From: Actinomycetes bacterium
GTDB taxonomy: Bacteria > Actinomycetota > Acidimicrobiia > Acidimicrobiales > JAAEMS01
DNA length: 56,639 nt
Assembly: GCA_024225275.1 (NCBI GenBank)
Contig: JAAEMS010000341.1
Location: 1 to 56,639, forward strand
Direction of reading: 5' to 3'
The notes under the pieces were generated by a model. It saw nothing but the letters and a program-made list of their open reading frames with translations, did not search any database and was not told where the DNA came from. Positions 17,376 through 25,400 of the stretch are shown here, in pieces (position 1 is the stretch's first letter; each line of letters begins with the position of its first letter). Position numbers and translations under genes: made by a program.

Positions 17376-20306
17376 GTGCCAGCCAAGATCCGGGTCTATG
17401 AGCTCGCCCGAGAGCTCGGAATGACCAACAAGGAGACACTCGACCTTTGTGATGCCCTGGGCATTGGGGTCAAGAGTCACTCGTCGAGCATCGTCGATGC
17501 TCAGGCCGACCGCGTCCGGCGCAAGGCCGAACGCGAGGGGTTGATCCGGGACGAACAGCCGGAGGAGAAGCCCAAGAAGAAGGCGGCCAAGAAGACCGCC
17601 GCGAAGGCCGTGAAGTCCACCGGCGCCAAGAAGACCACCAAGAAGGCTGCCGCCGACAAGGAAGAGCCCGAGGTAGCCGCCCCTGAGGCTGCGGAGCCCG
17701 AGCCCGAGCCTGCCCCTGAGCCCGAGCCTGCCCCTGAGCCTGAAGCCCCCGCGGCTGAAGCCCCGCCCGCCGAGCCAGAGCCCGCTCCCGAGCCTGAGGC
17801 CCCTACCGCCCAGAAACCGGTTGCACCCACACCACCGGCTCCGCCCACGCCACCGGCCCCACCCAAGCGGGTCATCACCTCCAGCGGGTCCGAGGGTCCG
17901 CCCAAGCGGGAGCCAGTGGCCGAGACCCCGCCGCCGGCCCGCCAGGCCCCGCCTCCTGCGCGTCCCGCTCCGGCCCAGCCGCCTGCGGCTCCTGCGGCCC
18001 CAGCCCCCGAAGCCCCAGCCCCCGATACCGCTCCGGTCGCTGACACGCCGGCTACTCCGGTGGCCGAGGCTCCCGCCCCCGACGCTGACGCGTCCCCCAC
18101 TTCGGAGTCCGGCAAGCCCATTCCGCCTCCTGCCAGCCCGCCCCGTTCGGTGTCGGGCAAGCCCATTCCGCCTCCTCCCGGTCTCGGTGGTCGTCGAGCC
18201 CCGGCCGCTGCCCCCGGTGGTGGTCGCCGCGGACCCAGCGGCGGCCCCGGTGGTGGGGGTGGAGGTGGAGCCCCCCCTGGTGGCCCCCGCACCTTCGCCC
18301 GTCCCGGCGGCGGTGGCCCACCCCGCGGTGGCGGCCCGCGTCAATCGGTGCCCGGTGCCGGCCCGGCCGGTGGCCGTGGTGGTCCTGGTGGTGGTCGTGG
18401 TGGTCCCGGTGGAGGCGCGGCCGGCCGTCGACCGCCCCGTCGCAAGGGGAGACGTCGTCGCAACCGCGAAGAGCTCCAGCCGATGGACGCTCCGTCCTAC
18501 ACCCCCCAGGACGCACCGGTGCCCACCGGCGAGGTCGTGGTCGAACGCGCCACCACCCCGCTCGATCTCGGTCTCAAACTGAATCGCACCGCGGCCGACG
18601 TCGTTCGGTTCCTCATGCAGCAGGGCGAGATGGTCACGGCCACCCAGTCCCTGTCCGACGACATGATCGAGCTGTTCGCAGCCGAGATCGGCGCCGCCAT
18701 TCGCCTCGTCGATCCGGGCGAAGAGCAGGAGGTCGAGCTCCAGAAGCTGCTCGACTTCGATGATTCAGTCCTTCCCGACGACGCCCCCGAGCGGCCGCCG
18801 GTCATCACCGTCATGGGTCACGTCGATCACGGCAAGACCCTGCTGCTGGACCGCATCCGCGAGGCCAACGTGGTCGAAGGTGAAGCCGGTGGCATCACCC
18901 AGCACATCGGTGCGTACTCGGTCGAGCGCGACGGCAGGACCCTCACCTTCATCGACACCCCCGGCCACGAGGCGTTCACCGCCATGCGGGCCCGCGGGGC
19001 CGACGCCACCGACATCGTGGTGCTCATGGTGGCGGCCGACGACGGCATCATGCCCCAGACCGAGGAAGCCATCGCCCACGCGAAGGCGGCCGAGGTGCCC
19101 ATCGTGGTCGCCATCAACAAGATCGATCGCGACAATGCTGATCCCCAGCGGGTACTGAGCCAGCTGGCCGAGCGCGACCTCGTGCCCGAGTCCTGGGGCG
19201 GCGACACCATCACGATCGAGATGAGCGCCCTTCAGAACATCGGGGTCGACGATCTTCTCGACAACCTGAACATCGTCGCTGAGATCGAAGACCTTCGCTC
19301 CGAAGACGATGGTCGCTCCAGCGGCGTCGTCCTCGAATCCCACCTCGACGTGGGCCGCGGCGCGGTGGCCACGATCCTGGTCCAGCGAGGCACTCTTGCG
19401 GTGGGTGATCCCGTCGTGGCCGGTGCTGCCTGGGGTCGGGTCAGGGCCCTCATCAACGACAAGGGCGAGCAGATCAAGAAGGCCGGCCCCTCCACTCCGG
19501 TGCAGGTCTTGGGCCTTTCTGACGTCGCCCAGGCCGGTAGCCGGTTCGTGGTGGCCCCCAGCGAGAAGATCGCCAACAAGGTGGCCGACACCCGCGAGCA
19601 CTGGCAGCGCCAAGCCAGTCTGGGTCGCGATGCCGCGGCCACGTCCACCGGGGCTCGCCTCGAGGACATCTTCCAACAGATCCAGGCCGGCGAGGCCGCC
19701 ACTCTGAACCTGATCGTGAAGGCCGACGTCAACGGTTCGCTCGAAGCAGTCACCGAGAGCCTCAAGCGGCTCGAGCGCGACGAGGTCAAGCTGTCTTTCG
19801 TCAGCCGGGGTGTGGGCCGCATCAGCGAGAATGACATCCTGCTGGCCGCCGCCTCCAACGCCACGCTCATCGGCTTCAACGTCCGTCCCGACCGCAAGGC
19901 CCGCGAGCTCGCGGACACCGAGCACGTCGAGATCCGGACCTACGAGATCATCTACAAGCTCCTCGAGGACATCGAGGCGGCCATGGTCGGCATGCTCGCC
20001 CCCGAGTACGAAGAGGTTGTCGCCGGCGAAGCCGAGGTCAGGGAGATCTTCCGGATCCCCCGCGTCGGCGCCATCGCCGGTTGCTTCGTCCAAAACGGGG
20101 TCATCACCCGTGGGTCGAAGGTTCGCTTCCTCCGCGAGGGCACGATCATCTGGAAGGGCGAGATCAACTCGCTCAGGCGGTTCAAGGAGGATGTCCGCGA
20201 GGTGGCGTCGGGCTTCGAGTGCGGAATCGGGCTCTCCGACTTCCAGGATCTCAAGGACGGCGACATCATCGAGACCTACGAGGAGCGGGAGATTCCCCGC
20301 ACCTAG
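17376..20306 (+). CDS. infB: Translation initiation factor IF-2
   Basis: A 976-residue IF-2, the GTPase that places initiator tRNA on the 30S subunit. The N-terminal IF2N motif ([16 protein letters not shown]) is followed by a low-complexity linker of about 300 residues, first Pro/Ala/Glu-rich, then Gly/Arg-rich with RGGPGGG repeats. A second IF2N-like region follows, then the G domain with GHVDHGKT (near residue 481), DTPGHE and NKID. Domains II-IV complete the protein. The start is the GTG at 17376. The linker is longer and more RGG-like than in many bacteria but similar in kind to other actinobacterial IF-2s. Confidence 0.97.
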   Translation: MPAKIRVYELARELGMTNKETLDLCDALGIGVKSHSSSIVDAQADRVRRKAEREGLIRDEQPEEKPKKKAAKKTAAKAVKSTGAKKTTKKAAADKEEPEVAAPEAAEPEPEPAPEPEPAPEPEAPAAEAPPAEPEPAPEPEAPTAQKPVAPTPPAPPTPPAPPKRVITSSGSEGPPKREPVAETPPPARQAPPPARPAPAQPPAAPAAPAPEAPAPDTAPVADTPATPVAEAPAPDADASPTSESGKPIPPPASPPRSVSGKPIPPPPGLGGRRAPAAAPGGGRRGPSGGPGGGGGGGAPPGGPRTFARPGGGGPPRGGGPRQSVPGAGPAGGRGGPGGGRGGPGGGAAGRRPPRRKGRRRRNREELQPMDAPSYTPQDAPVPTGEVVVERATTPLDLGLKLNRTAADVVRFLMQQGEMVTATQSLSDDMIELFAAEIGAAIRLVDPGEEQEVELQKLLDFDDSVLPDDAPERPPVITVMGHVDHGKTLLLDRIREANVVEGEAGGITQHIGAYSVERDGRTLTFIDTPGHEAFTAMRARGADATDIVVLMVAADDGIMPQTEEAIAHAKAAEVPIVVAINKIDRDNADPQRVLSQLAERDLVPESWGGDTITIEMSALQNIGVDDLLDNLNIVAEIEDLRSEDDGRSSGVVLESHLDVGRGAVATILVQRGTLAVGDPVVAGAAWGRVRALINDKGEQIKKAGPSTPVQVLGLSDVAQAGSRFVVAPSEKIANKVADTREHWQRQASLGRDAAATSTGARLEDIFQQIQAGEAATLNLIVKADVNGSLEAVTESLKRLERDEVKLSFVSRGVGRISENDILLAAASNATLIGFNVRPDRKARELADTEHVEIRTYEIIYKLLEDIEAAMVGMLAPEYEEVVAGEAEVREIFRIPRVGAIAGCFVQNGVITRGSKVRFLREGTIIWKGEINSLRRFKEDVREVASGFECGIGLSDFQDLKDGDIIETYEEREIPRT

Positions 20307-20314
20307 AGGCTGCC

Positions 20315-20605
20315 GTGTACGTCCTGACCTACCAGGTCCAGCTTCACTTGCCCGAGTGCCGGTCCTTGAAGGCCAAGCGGGGAGTGCTGAGGCCGATCAT
20401 TGAGGGTGTTCGGCGCCGCTTCCAGGTGGCGGTGGCCGAGGTCGACCACCAGGACACGTGGCAGCGCACCGCCGTCGGCGTGGCCGTCGTATCGGCGTCG
20501 CCGTCACACTGCGAAGAAGTCATCGAGGGGGTCGAACGGTTCGTATGGTCGATCCCCGACATCCAAGTCCTCGACTCACGACGCCGGTGGCTGGAACAGG
20601 AGTGA
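20315..20605 (+). CDS. ylxP: YlxP (DUF503) family protein
   Basis: A 96-residue DUF503 protein: VYVLTYQVQLHLPECRSLK, KRGVLRPIIEGVRRRFQVAVAEV, then TAVGVAVVSAS. The family lies in the nusA-infB-rbfA operon in many Gram-positive bacteria and is thought to assist ribosome assembly, though its exact role is not established. The frame is open upstream inside infB, but the GTG at 20315, eight nt after the infB stop, fits the family start. rbfA follows after 9 nt. Confidence 0.88.
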   Translation: MYVLTYQVQLHLPECRSLKAKRGVLRPIIEGVRRRFQVAVAEVDHQDTWQRTAVGVAVVSASPSHCEEVIEGVERFVWSIPDIQVLDSRRRWLEQE

Positions 20606-20614
20606 GAGAACCCC

Positions 20615-21046
20615 ATGGCCCGACGCCGAGGTAACCGACCCCGCCCTGCCCCCCGCTACCCGCGGTCGGCCCGACTCAACCAGCTTCTCCGCCAGATTCT
20701 GGGCGAGGAGATGGCGGTCATCGAAGACGACCGGCTGGCCGACGTCGCCATCGTGGATGTCGAGGTCGACAATGAACTGGCTGTGGCCCGGGTGTACGTG
20801 TCATCCCTGCTTGGCGCCCACGACGATGAGCGCATCGTGTCGGTGGTCCAGGAGCATCGGGGCCGCCTCCGTTCGGCGGTGGCCCAGCAGGCCCGGATCA
20901 AACGTACGCCCGAGTTGGTGTTCGTAGCCGACCCCGGGGTGCGCTCGGGCGAGCGGGTCGAGACCATCCTCCGATCCCTCGATCTGCCCCCCGAAGACGC
21001 GGCCGGCTCCGACGACGTCGATCCGGTCGACGGCGAAACCGACTGA
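20615..21046 (+). CDS. rbfA: Ribosome-binding factor A
   Basis: A 143-residue RbfA, a KH-fold late 30S assembly factor. Family features are RSARLNQLLRQILGEEMAVIED, a central VDNELAVARVYVS strand and RTPELVFVADPGVRSGERVE. An acidic C-terminal tail of about 20 residues follows. A GAGAG ribosome-binding site precedes the ATG. truB starts 3 nt after its stop, so all genes from infB to truB are likely one transcript. Confidence 0.95.
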   Translation: MARRRGNRPRPAPRYPRSARLNQLLRQILGEEMAVIEDDRLADVAIVDVEVDNELAVARVYVSSLLGAHDDERIVSVVQEHRGRLRSAVAQQARIKRTPELVFVADPGVRSGERVETILRSLDLPPEDAAGSDDVDPVDGETD

Positions 21047-21049
21047 CCG

Positions 21050-21931
21050 TTGGCCAAACGGCGAAACGACGGACCTGACGGACTGGTCGTCATCGACAAG
21101 CCGGCGGGGTGGACCAGCCACGACATCGTAGCGAAGCTGCGCGGTGTCCTCGGCACCCGGCGGGTTGGTCACGCGGGCACCCTCGATCCTGATGCCACCG
21201 GTGTGCTGTTGGTCGGTGTCGGCCGGGTCACCCGTCTCCTCCGATTCCTGACCGCGATGCCCAAGACCTATGTGGGCGAGATCGTGCTGGGGGCCGAGAC
21301 CAACACCCTCGACGCGGCCGGCGAGGTCACTGCCATCCACGATATGGGAGGGGTCACCCTCGACCAGGCTCGGGCCGCCGCCGCTCAGCACCTGACCGGC
21401 GACATTCTCCAGGTGCCTCCTATGGTTTCGGCCCTCAAGGTCGACGGGAAACGGCTCCACGAACTGGCCCGCGAGGGCATCGAGATCGAGAGGGCGGCGC
21501 GGCCGGTCACCGTCTACAGCTTCAACCTGGATGCGGTGGCCGATGAGCCCGAGGTCCTGCTGGCCGGGGTGCAGTGCTCGTCGGGGACCTATGTACGCAC
21601 CCTCGCAGCCGATCTCGGCACCCACCTGGGTGGCGGCGCTCACCTGCGCAACCTCCGCCGGACCGCCATTGGGTCGTTCGGGCTCGACGAGGCCGACCCG
21701 GTCGAGGAACCCACCCTGCTCACACCGGCCGAAGCCATGCGCGACCTGACCGCCGTCACCGTCGACGCCGAGCAGGCCGTCAAGGTGTCTCACGGTCAAC
21801 GGCTGGCCCTGGAAACCGACGAGGCAGGACCCTGGTCGGTGCTCGGACCCGAGGGTGACCTGCTGGCCGTCTATGAAAGGGTCGACGGGCGAGTGAAGCC
21901 CGCCGTGGTGGTGAAGCCGGCCGCCACCTGA
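21050..21931 (+). CDS. truB: tRNA pseudouridine(55) synthase TruB
   Basis: A 293-residue TruB that makes pseudouridine-55 in tRNA. The motif GLVVIDKPAGWTSHDIV and the catalytic Asp in RVGHAGTLDPDATGVLLV are intact, along with VPPMVSALKVDGKRLHELAR and CSSGTYVRTLAADLG. A C-terminal domain of about 70 residues follows. The start is a TTG 3 nt after the rbfA stop; no better start lies near. This ends the rimP-truB run. Confidence 0.95.
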   Translation: MAKRRNDGPDGLVVIDKPAGWTSHDIVAKLRGVLGTRRVGHAGTLDPDATGVLLVGVGRVTRLLRFLTAMPKTYVGEIVLGAETNTLDAAGEVTAIHDMGGVTLDQARAAAAQHLTGDILQVPPMVSALKVDGKRLHELAREGIEIERAARPVTVYSFNLDAVADEPEVLLAGVQCSSGTYVRTLAADLGTHLGGGAHLRNLRRTAIGSFGLDEADPVEEPTLLTPAEAMRDLTAVTVDAEQAVKVSHGQRLALETDEAGPWSVLGPEGDLLAVYERVDGRVKPAVVVKPAAT

Positions 21932-21985
21932 GGGCGTGAGAGTCCCGGATCTCGGTCCAAATCGTGTGCAGACCGGCTCGACCGG

Positions 21986-21991
21986 TAGCCT
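21986..21991 (+). promoter_or_regulatory. Putative leaderless ribF promoter (minus-10)
   Basis: TAGCCT ends 8 nt before the GTG at 22000. The transcription start would fall at or next to the start codon. It argues against the longer frame beginning at 21964, which would place the box inside the coding region. Confidence 0.5.
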
Positions 21992-21999
21992 CGAACTCT

Positions 22000-22953
22000 G
22001 TGGAGGTCATCAACGATACCGACGCCTGTCCCCAGCTCGATTCGGGCACCGTGGTCACCATCGGCGCCTATGACGGCGTCCATGTCGGCCATCGCACGGT
22101 CATCAACGAGGTCAAGAAGATGGCCGACGCTGCGGGCCGACCCACCGCGCTGGTCACCTTCGACCGCCATCCCGCCTCGGTCGTGCGCCCTGAGTCCGCA
22201 CCCCTCCTTCTCACCGACCTCGACCAGAAGCTCGAGCTGCTCGGTGAGACCGGTGTCGACTATGTGATGGTTGTGTCATTCGACGAGGACCGGGCCGCGG
22301 AGAGTGCCCGGGACTTCGTCACCTCGATCCTGGTCGATTGCCTCCAGGCGAGCTGTGTGGTCGTCGGCTCCGATTTCCACTTCGGCTACAAGCGTCGCGG
22401 CAATGTGGAGACACTCACCAAGATGGGAGTTGAGCACGGCTTCGAGGTCGACGGGCTGAAGCTCGTAGCGGTCGACGGTTCCCCGGCCCAGAACGGTGAC
22501 CGGGTGTCCTCCACCCTCGTCCGCAGCCTGCTGGACGGCGGCCACCTGGCCCGCGCCAATCAGTTCCTCGGTCGGTACCACGAGGTTCGGGGCGTCGTGG
22601 CCCGAGGTGATGCCCGGGGTCGCGAGCTTGGGTTTCCCACCGCCAACGTGTCGGTATCCGAGTCCATCCAGCTTCCGGCCGACGGCATCTACGCCGGCTG
22701 GTACGAGCGGCCCGACGGGTCGAAGCACCCGGCCGCCCTGTCGTTGGGTCGGCGGCCCACCATCTACGAAAACCAGCCCTACCGGCTCCTCGAGGCCCAC
22801 CTGCTCGACTTCGACGATGACCTCTACGACGAACAAGCCCGGGTGTCGTTCGTCGAGTGGCTACGGGGCGAGATCAAGTTTGCCTCCCTCGACGAGCTCG
22901 TCACCCAGATCGGCCTCGACTGCGTCTCCGCCCGCGACATCCTCGGGGTCTGA
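22000..22953 (+). CDS. ribF: Bifunctional riboflavin kinase/FAD synthetase
   Basis: A 317-residue enzyme making FMN and then FAD. The N-terminal FAD synthetase domain has GAYDGVHVGHR, the DRHP motif, GSDFHFGYKRRGN and SSTLVRSLLDGG. The C-terminal riboflavin kinase domain begins near GRYHEVRGVVARGDARGR and has LGFPTANV. A GTG at 21964 gives 12 extra residues that look non-family, so the leaderless GTG at 22000 is preferred. Its position after truB is conserved in many bacteria. Confidence 0.94.
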   Translation: MEVINDTDACPQLDSGTVVTIGAYDGVHVGHRTVINEVKKMADAAGRPTALVTFDRHPASVVRPESAPLLLTDLDQKLELLGETGVDYVMVVSFDEDRAAESARDFVTSILVDCLQASCVVVGSDFHFGYKRRGNVETLTKMGVEHGFEVDGLKLVAVDGSPAQNGDRVSSTLVRSLLDGGHLARANQFLGRYHEVRGVVARGDARGRELGFPTANVSVSESIQLPADGIYAGWYERPDGSKHPAALSLGRRPTIYENQPYRLLEAHLLDFDDDLYDEQARVSFVEWLRGEIKFASLDELVTQIGLDCVSARDILGV

Positions 22954-22961
22954 ACCCTCCC

Positions 22962-23621
22962 ATGATGGAAGAGGCGCCTCCGCCCGCCTCTGACCGCGCC
23001 GCCATCGATGGGGTGGCGGATGTCGTCGGTGGTATCGACCCCGATCTCGCCCACCGGCTCCGCTTCCTCCTCGAGCTCGACCGCCTGAAGGGCATCCTGC
23101 GCCGATCATTGGTGCTGGCCGGTGAGCGTCGTGAGAACTCAGCCGAGCACTCATGGCATCTGGCCCTGTTCGCCATTGTGCTGGCCCCCTACGCCGAAGA
23201 ACCGGTCGACCTGGCCCGGGTGGTGACGATGTTGCTTCTGCACGATGTCGTCGAGATCGACGCCGGCGACACCTACATCTACGACAAGGCCGCGGTCGAG
23301 CGGAAGGCCGAGGAGGAGCACCAGGCCGCCCAGCGCATCTATGGCCTGCTGCCTGGTGACGAGGGGGCCGAGCTCAGGGGGTTGTGGGAGGAGTACGAAC
23401 GCCAAGACACCGCTGACTCCCGCTTCGCCCACTCGGTCGACCGCCTCCAGCCCCTCCTGCTCAACCTCGTGTCCGGGGCTGTGAGCTGGCACCAACACGG
23501 TGTCCCCGCCTCCCGCGTCCGCGAGATCAACTCCCGGATGGCCACCGGCTCCACCGAACTCTGGACCGCTGCTTCTGCCCTGATCGACGACGCCATCACC
23601 CGCGGCATCCTCACCCCCTAG
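22962..23621 (+). CDS. HD-domain phosphohydrolase (HDDC2/YfbR-like)
   Basis: A 219-residue HD-superfamily protein. Metal ligands fit the family: His in ENSAEHSWHLALFA, HD in LLLHDVVEIDAGDTYIYD, and a later Asp in FAHSVDRLQP. These proteins are 5'-deoxynucleotidases or related phosphohydrolases. The frame is open from 22857 within ribF, but ATGs at 22962 and 22965 begin the plausible protein 8 nt after ribF. It is probably co-transcribed with ribF. The exact substrate is not shown by sequence. Confidence 0.82.
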   Translation: MMEEAPPPASDRAAIDGVADVVGGIDPDLAHRLRFLLELDRLKGILRRSLVLAGERRENSAEHSWHLALFAIVLAPYAEEPVDLARVVTMLLLHDVVEIDAGDTYIYDKAAVERKAEEEHQAAQRIYGLLPGDEGAELRGLWEEYERQDTADSRFAHSVDRLQPLLLNLVSGAVSWHQHGVPASRVREINSRMATGSTELWTAASALIDDAITRGILTP

Positions 23622-23643
23622 CCAAACACCCCCCACCGAGCTT

Positions 23644-23679
23644 GAGGCGGATCGTGTCGCCCCTGACGCAATCCGCCTC
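23644..23679. repeat. Inverted repeat downstream of the HD gene
   Basis: GAGGCGGAT (23644-23652) and ATCCGCCTC (23671-23679) form a perfect 9-bp inverted repeat around an 18-nt loop. It may act as a weak terminator. A third copy of GATCCGCCTCAA lies near 24615-24626 at the 3' end of the decayed AbiEi/DUF559 gene. On the minus strand the left arm reads DTIRLKLGGG, like HAIRLNFGGG at that 3' end, so it may be a remnant of a related gene tail. Confidence 0.4.
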
Positions 23680-23779
23680 TTCCTCGTGAAGGGAAAGGCG
23701 GAGGCGAGTGCGTTGACAGCCGGTAGGTTCGGATCGGCGCTTCCCCCATGTAGCTGCTCGAGGTCTCCCGGAGGACCCC

Positions 23780-24675
23780 ATGCGCATGGGCGTGTTCGAA
23801 CCCGCCATCAGCCGACTCTCCCTCGCTCAGGCAGGAGGCATCGGCCGAGGCCAGCTGGCCGATCTCGGCATGTCCCGGTCGATGATCGACCGGGCCGTTG
23901 CCGATGGCAGATGGAAGCCTCGCCACTCTGGCGTCCTGATCGATGACAGCCGCCCAGCTACCTATGAGCGTGAGCTGTGGGCGGCATTCCTCGCCCTCGG
24001 CCCGAAATCCTTGGTGGGTTTCGACTCATCGGCGAGGACGCATGGCCTGAGAACCTTCGAGCGCGCAGAGGTGGTCAGGATGGCCCGCCCCCACGGCCTT
24101 CGCGGTCGGCTGGACGGTGTTGTCGTGCATCAGATCGGTGACCATGCACCTGAGCATGTTGTGGACATCGGTGGCCTACCGGTCACGACACCGGCACGTA
24201 CCGTGGTCGATCTGGGTGCCATGTCAGATCTCGTGGTGGCGCTTCGGCGGCGAGGCAAGCCGGGCATCACCAAGCTGACCACTGTGCTCGATGAGCTCGC
24301 GTCCGGTGATGTGCCTCCCGAGAGCCTTCTCGAGCGGAAGGTGCTCGATGCGATTCGTGGCGCCGGCCTACCCGAGCCTGCCTTTCAAGCTGGGCTTCCG
24401 GGCCGCGCCCTCGGACCTCGTCTCGTTGACTTCGCATTCCTCGATGGGTCGAAGCCGATGGGCGCCGTTGGCATGCCCGAAATGAGGCGATGAGTCGTGA
24501 TCGCGAGCGTGATCTTCAGGCCCCACGACTTGGGTGGCAGACCCTCCGGGTTACCTGGGAGGTGGTCATGGGCGACCCGGTCCAGGTCGGTCGTGACGTC
24601 GCCGCGGTCCACGCGATCCGCCTCAACTTCGGGGGAGGGTCGGGGTGGGGTGGGAGTTGGGTGGGGGCGGGTTAG
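23780..24675 (+). pseudogene. Frameshifted AbiEi-antitoxin-like/DUF559 protein
   Basis: Residues 1-223 read as an AbiEi-like winged-helix N-terminus (GIGRGQLADLGMSRSMIDRAV, RHSGVLI, GLPVTTPARTVVDL) and the start of a DUF559/Vsr-like nuclease domain (LVDFAFLDG). The frame then stops at 24493. The missing C-terminus continues in another frame from about 24451: EADGRRWHARNEAMSRDRER, then LGWQTLRVTWE, ending with TAG at 24673-24675. About four codons plus one base seem to be lost near 24445. Intact relatives run about 300 residues. GGAGGA near 23770-23775 serves the start. The gene is therefore probably dead, unless the shift is a sequencing error. No partner toxin is adjacent. Confidence 0.75.
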
Positions 24676-24678
24676 CCT
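24673..24678 (+). promoter_or_regulatory. Putative rpsO promoter minus-10 box
   Basis: TAGCCT overlaps the end of the decayed DUF559 frame. A start near 24685 yields a leader of about 120 nt, unusually long for this compact genome and holding the structures listed next. Confidence 0.4.
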
Positions 24679-24692
24679 GTTGGGGTCCGGGT

Positions 24693-24739
24693 GCGACTAG
24701 TCGGTCGCGTCCGGAACCTGTACCCGCAGGTGCTTCCGG
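24693..24739 (+). promoter_or_regulatory. rpsO leader hairpins, possible S15 autoregulatory site
   Basis: Two adjacent stems are visible. The first is GCGAC-tagtcg-GTCGC (24693-24708). The second pairs CCGGAA (24711-24716) with TTCCGG (24734-24739), and inside it CCTG with CAGG, leaving a 3-nt bulge on the 3' side. S15 represses its own mRNA through structured leaders in several bacteria; whether this fold is such a site is an inference. Confidence 0.45.
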
Positions 24740-24746
24740 TCCCGCC

Positions 24747-24797
24747 ATGAGCGAACCACGAAGCCGGGCCCCTGATCCCAACAGCACCAAGAAGTGA
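24747..24797 (+). CDS. 16-codon upstream ORF before rpsO
   Basis: An ATG at 24747 opens a frame MSEPRSRAPDPNSTKK that stops 9 nt before the rpsO ATG. It has no clear ribosome-binding site but follows directly after the leader stems. It could couple translation to rpsO or be a chance frame. Codon use is like the neighbours. I cannot tell whether it is translated. Confidence 0.3.
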   Translation: MSEPRSRAPDPNSTKK

Positions 24798-24806
24798 GCC
24801 GAAACC

Positions 24807-25076
24807 ATGGCCAACGAGCTGCCCTCCAAGTCCGACACCATCGGTGAGCACCGCCTCCACGAGACCGACACTGGCTCTCCCGAGGTCCAGATTGCCCTCC
24901 TTACCGAGCGCATCAACCACCTCACCGAACACCTCAAGGTCCACAAGAAGGATCACCACAGCCGCCGCGGCCTGCTCATGTTGGTGGGTCGTCGCCGCCG
25001 CCTCCTCGACTATGTTCGCAAGAACGACGTCGAGCGGTACCGGGCGATCATCGCCAAGCTGGGACTCCGGCGCTGA
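24807..25076 (+). CDS. rpsO: 30S ribosomal protein S15
   Basis: An 89-residue S15, the early-binding protein of the 16S central domain. Family motifs are [38 protein letters not shown], and the C-terminal [20 protein letters not shown] ending in LGLRR. Length is exactly typical. No strong ribosome-binding site precedes the ATG, only GTGAG, which makes leader control plausible. pnp follows after 324 nt, the usual rpsO-pnp order. Confidence 0.97.
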   Translation: MANELPSKSDTIGEHRLHETDTGSPEVQIALLTERINHLTEHLKVHKKDHHSRRGLLMLVGRRRRLLDYVRKNDVERYRAIIAKLGLRR

Positions 25077-25080
25077 AACC

Positions 25081-25107
25081 ACGGGCGGCCCCCAAAACGC
25101 CGCCCGT
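25081..25107 (+). terminator. Putative rpsO terminator hairpin
   Basis: ACGGGCGGC (25081-25089) pairs with GCCGCCCGT (25099-25107) around a 9-nt loop, starting 4 nt after the rpsO stop. The 9-bp GC stem lacks a U-tract, as is common for actinobacterial terminators. Confidence 0.6.
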
Positions 25108-25167
25108 TGCGCGTTCCCAAGAAGGTACGTGTCAATCTCGGTCCGCCCTGTCCGACAGGAACGGATC

Positions 25168-25400
25168 TATCCTACAGCGAGGCCAGCCGCCGATCGGTTG
25201 GCCCCGTTCCCCGGGCGAGTGCAGGTCAGCTGCCAGTTCGGAGTCTCCGGGTCCTCACCCTCATGAGTGGACCGGGAGGCCGCGATCTGGGAACTGGCCC
25301 TCTCACCCGGGCCCGGTCACGACAGGGGTCGTGACCGACACAGCGAGACTGCGACCGCAGCTCGCAAGGGGCCGAGTGGCCCCCGAAAGGAAGTACAAAC
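25168..25400 (+). promoter_or_regulatory. pnp promoter and structured leader
   Basis: This is the rest of the only gene-free stretch over 300 nt. TATCCT at 25168-25173 is a candidate minus-10, giving a leader of about 220 nt. It holds a perfect 9-bp hairpin, GGTCACGAC-aggg-GTCGTGACC (25315-25336), and a second stem, GGGGCC-gagt-GGCCCC (25368-25383), just before the AAAGGAAG ribosome-binding site. In E. coli the pnp leader is a double-stranded target for RNase III and PNPase autocontrol; a similar role is possible here. Confidence 0.5.

Noticed and set aside
16734..18344. Long open frame on the minus strand opposite nusA/infB (536 codons)
   Set aside because: It is the antisense of the GC-rich IF-2 linker and the nusA tail. 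Its product is Gly/Arg/Ser low complexity with no domain, while the plus strand carries conserved genes.
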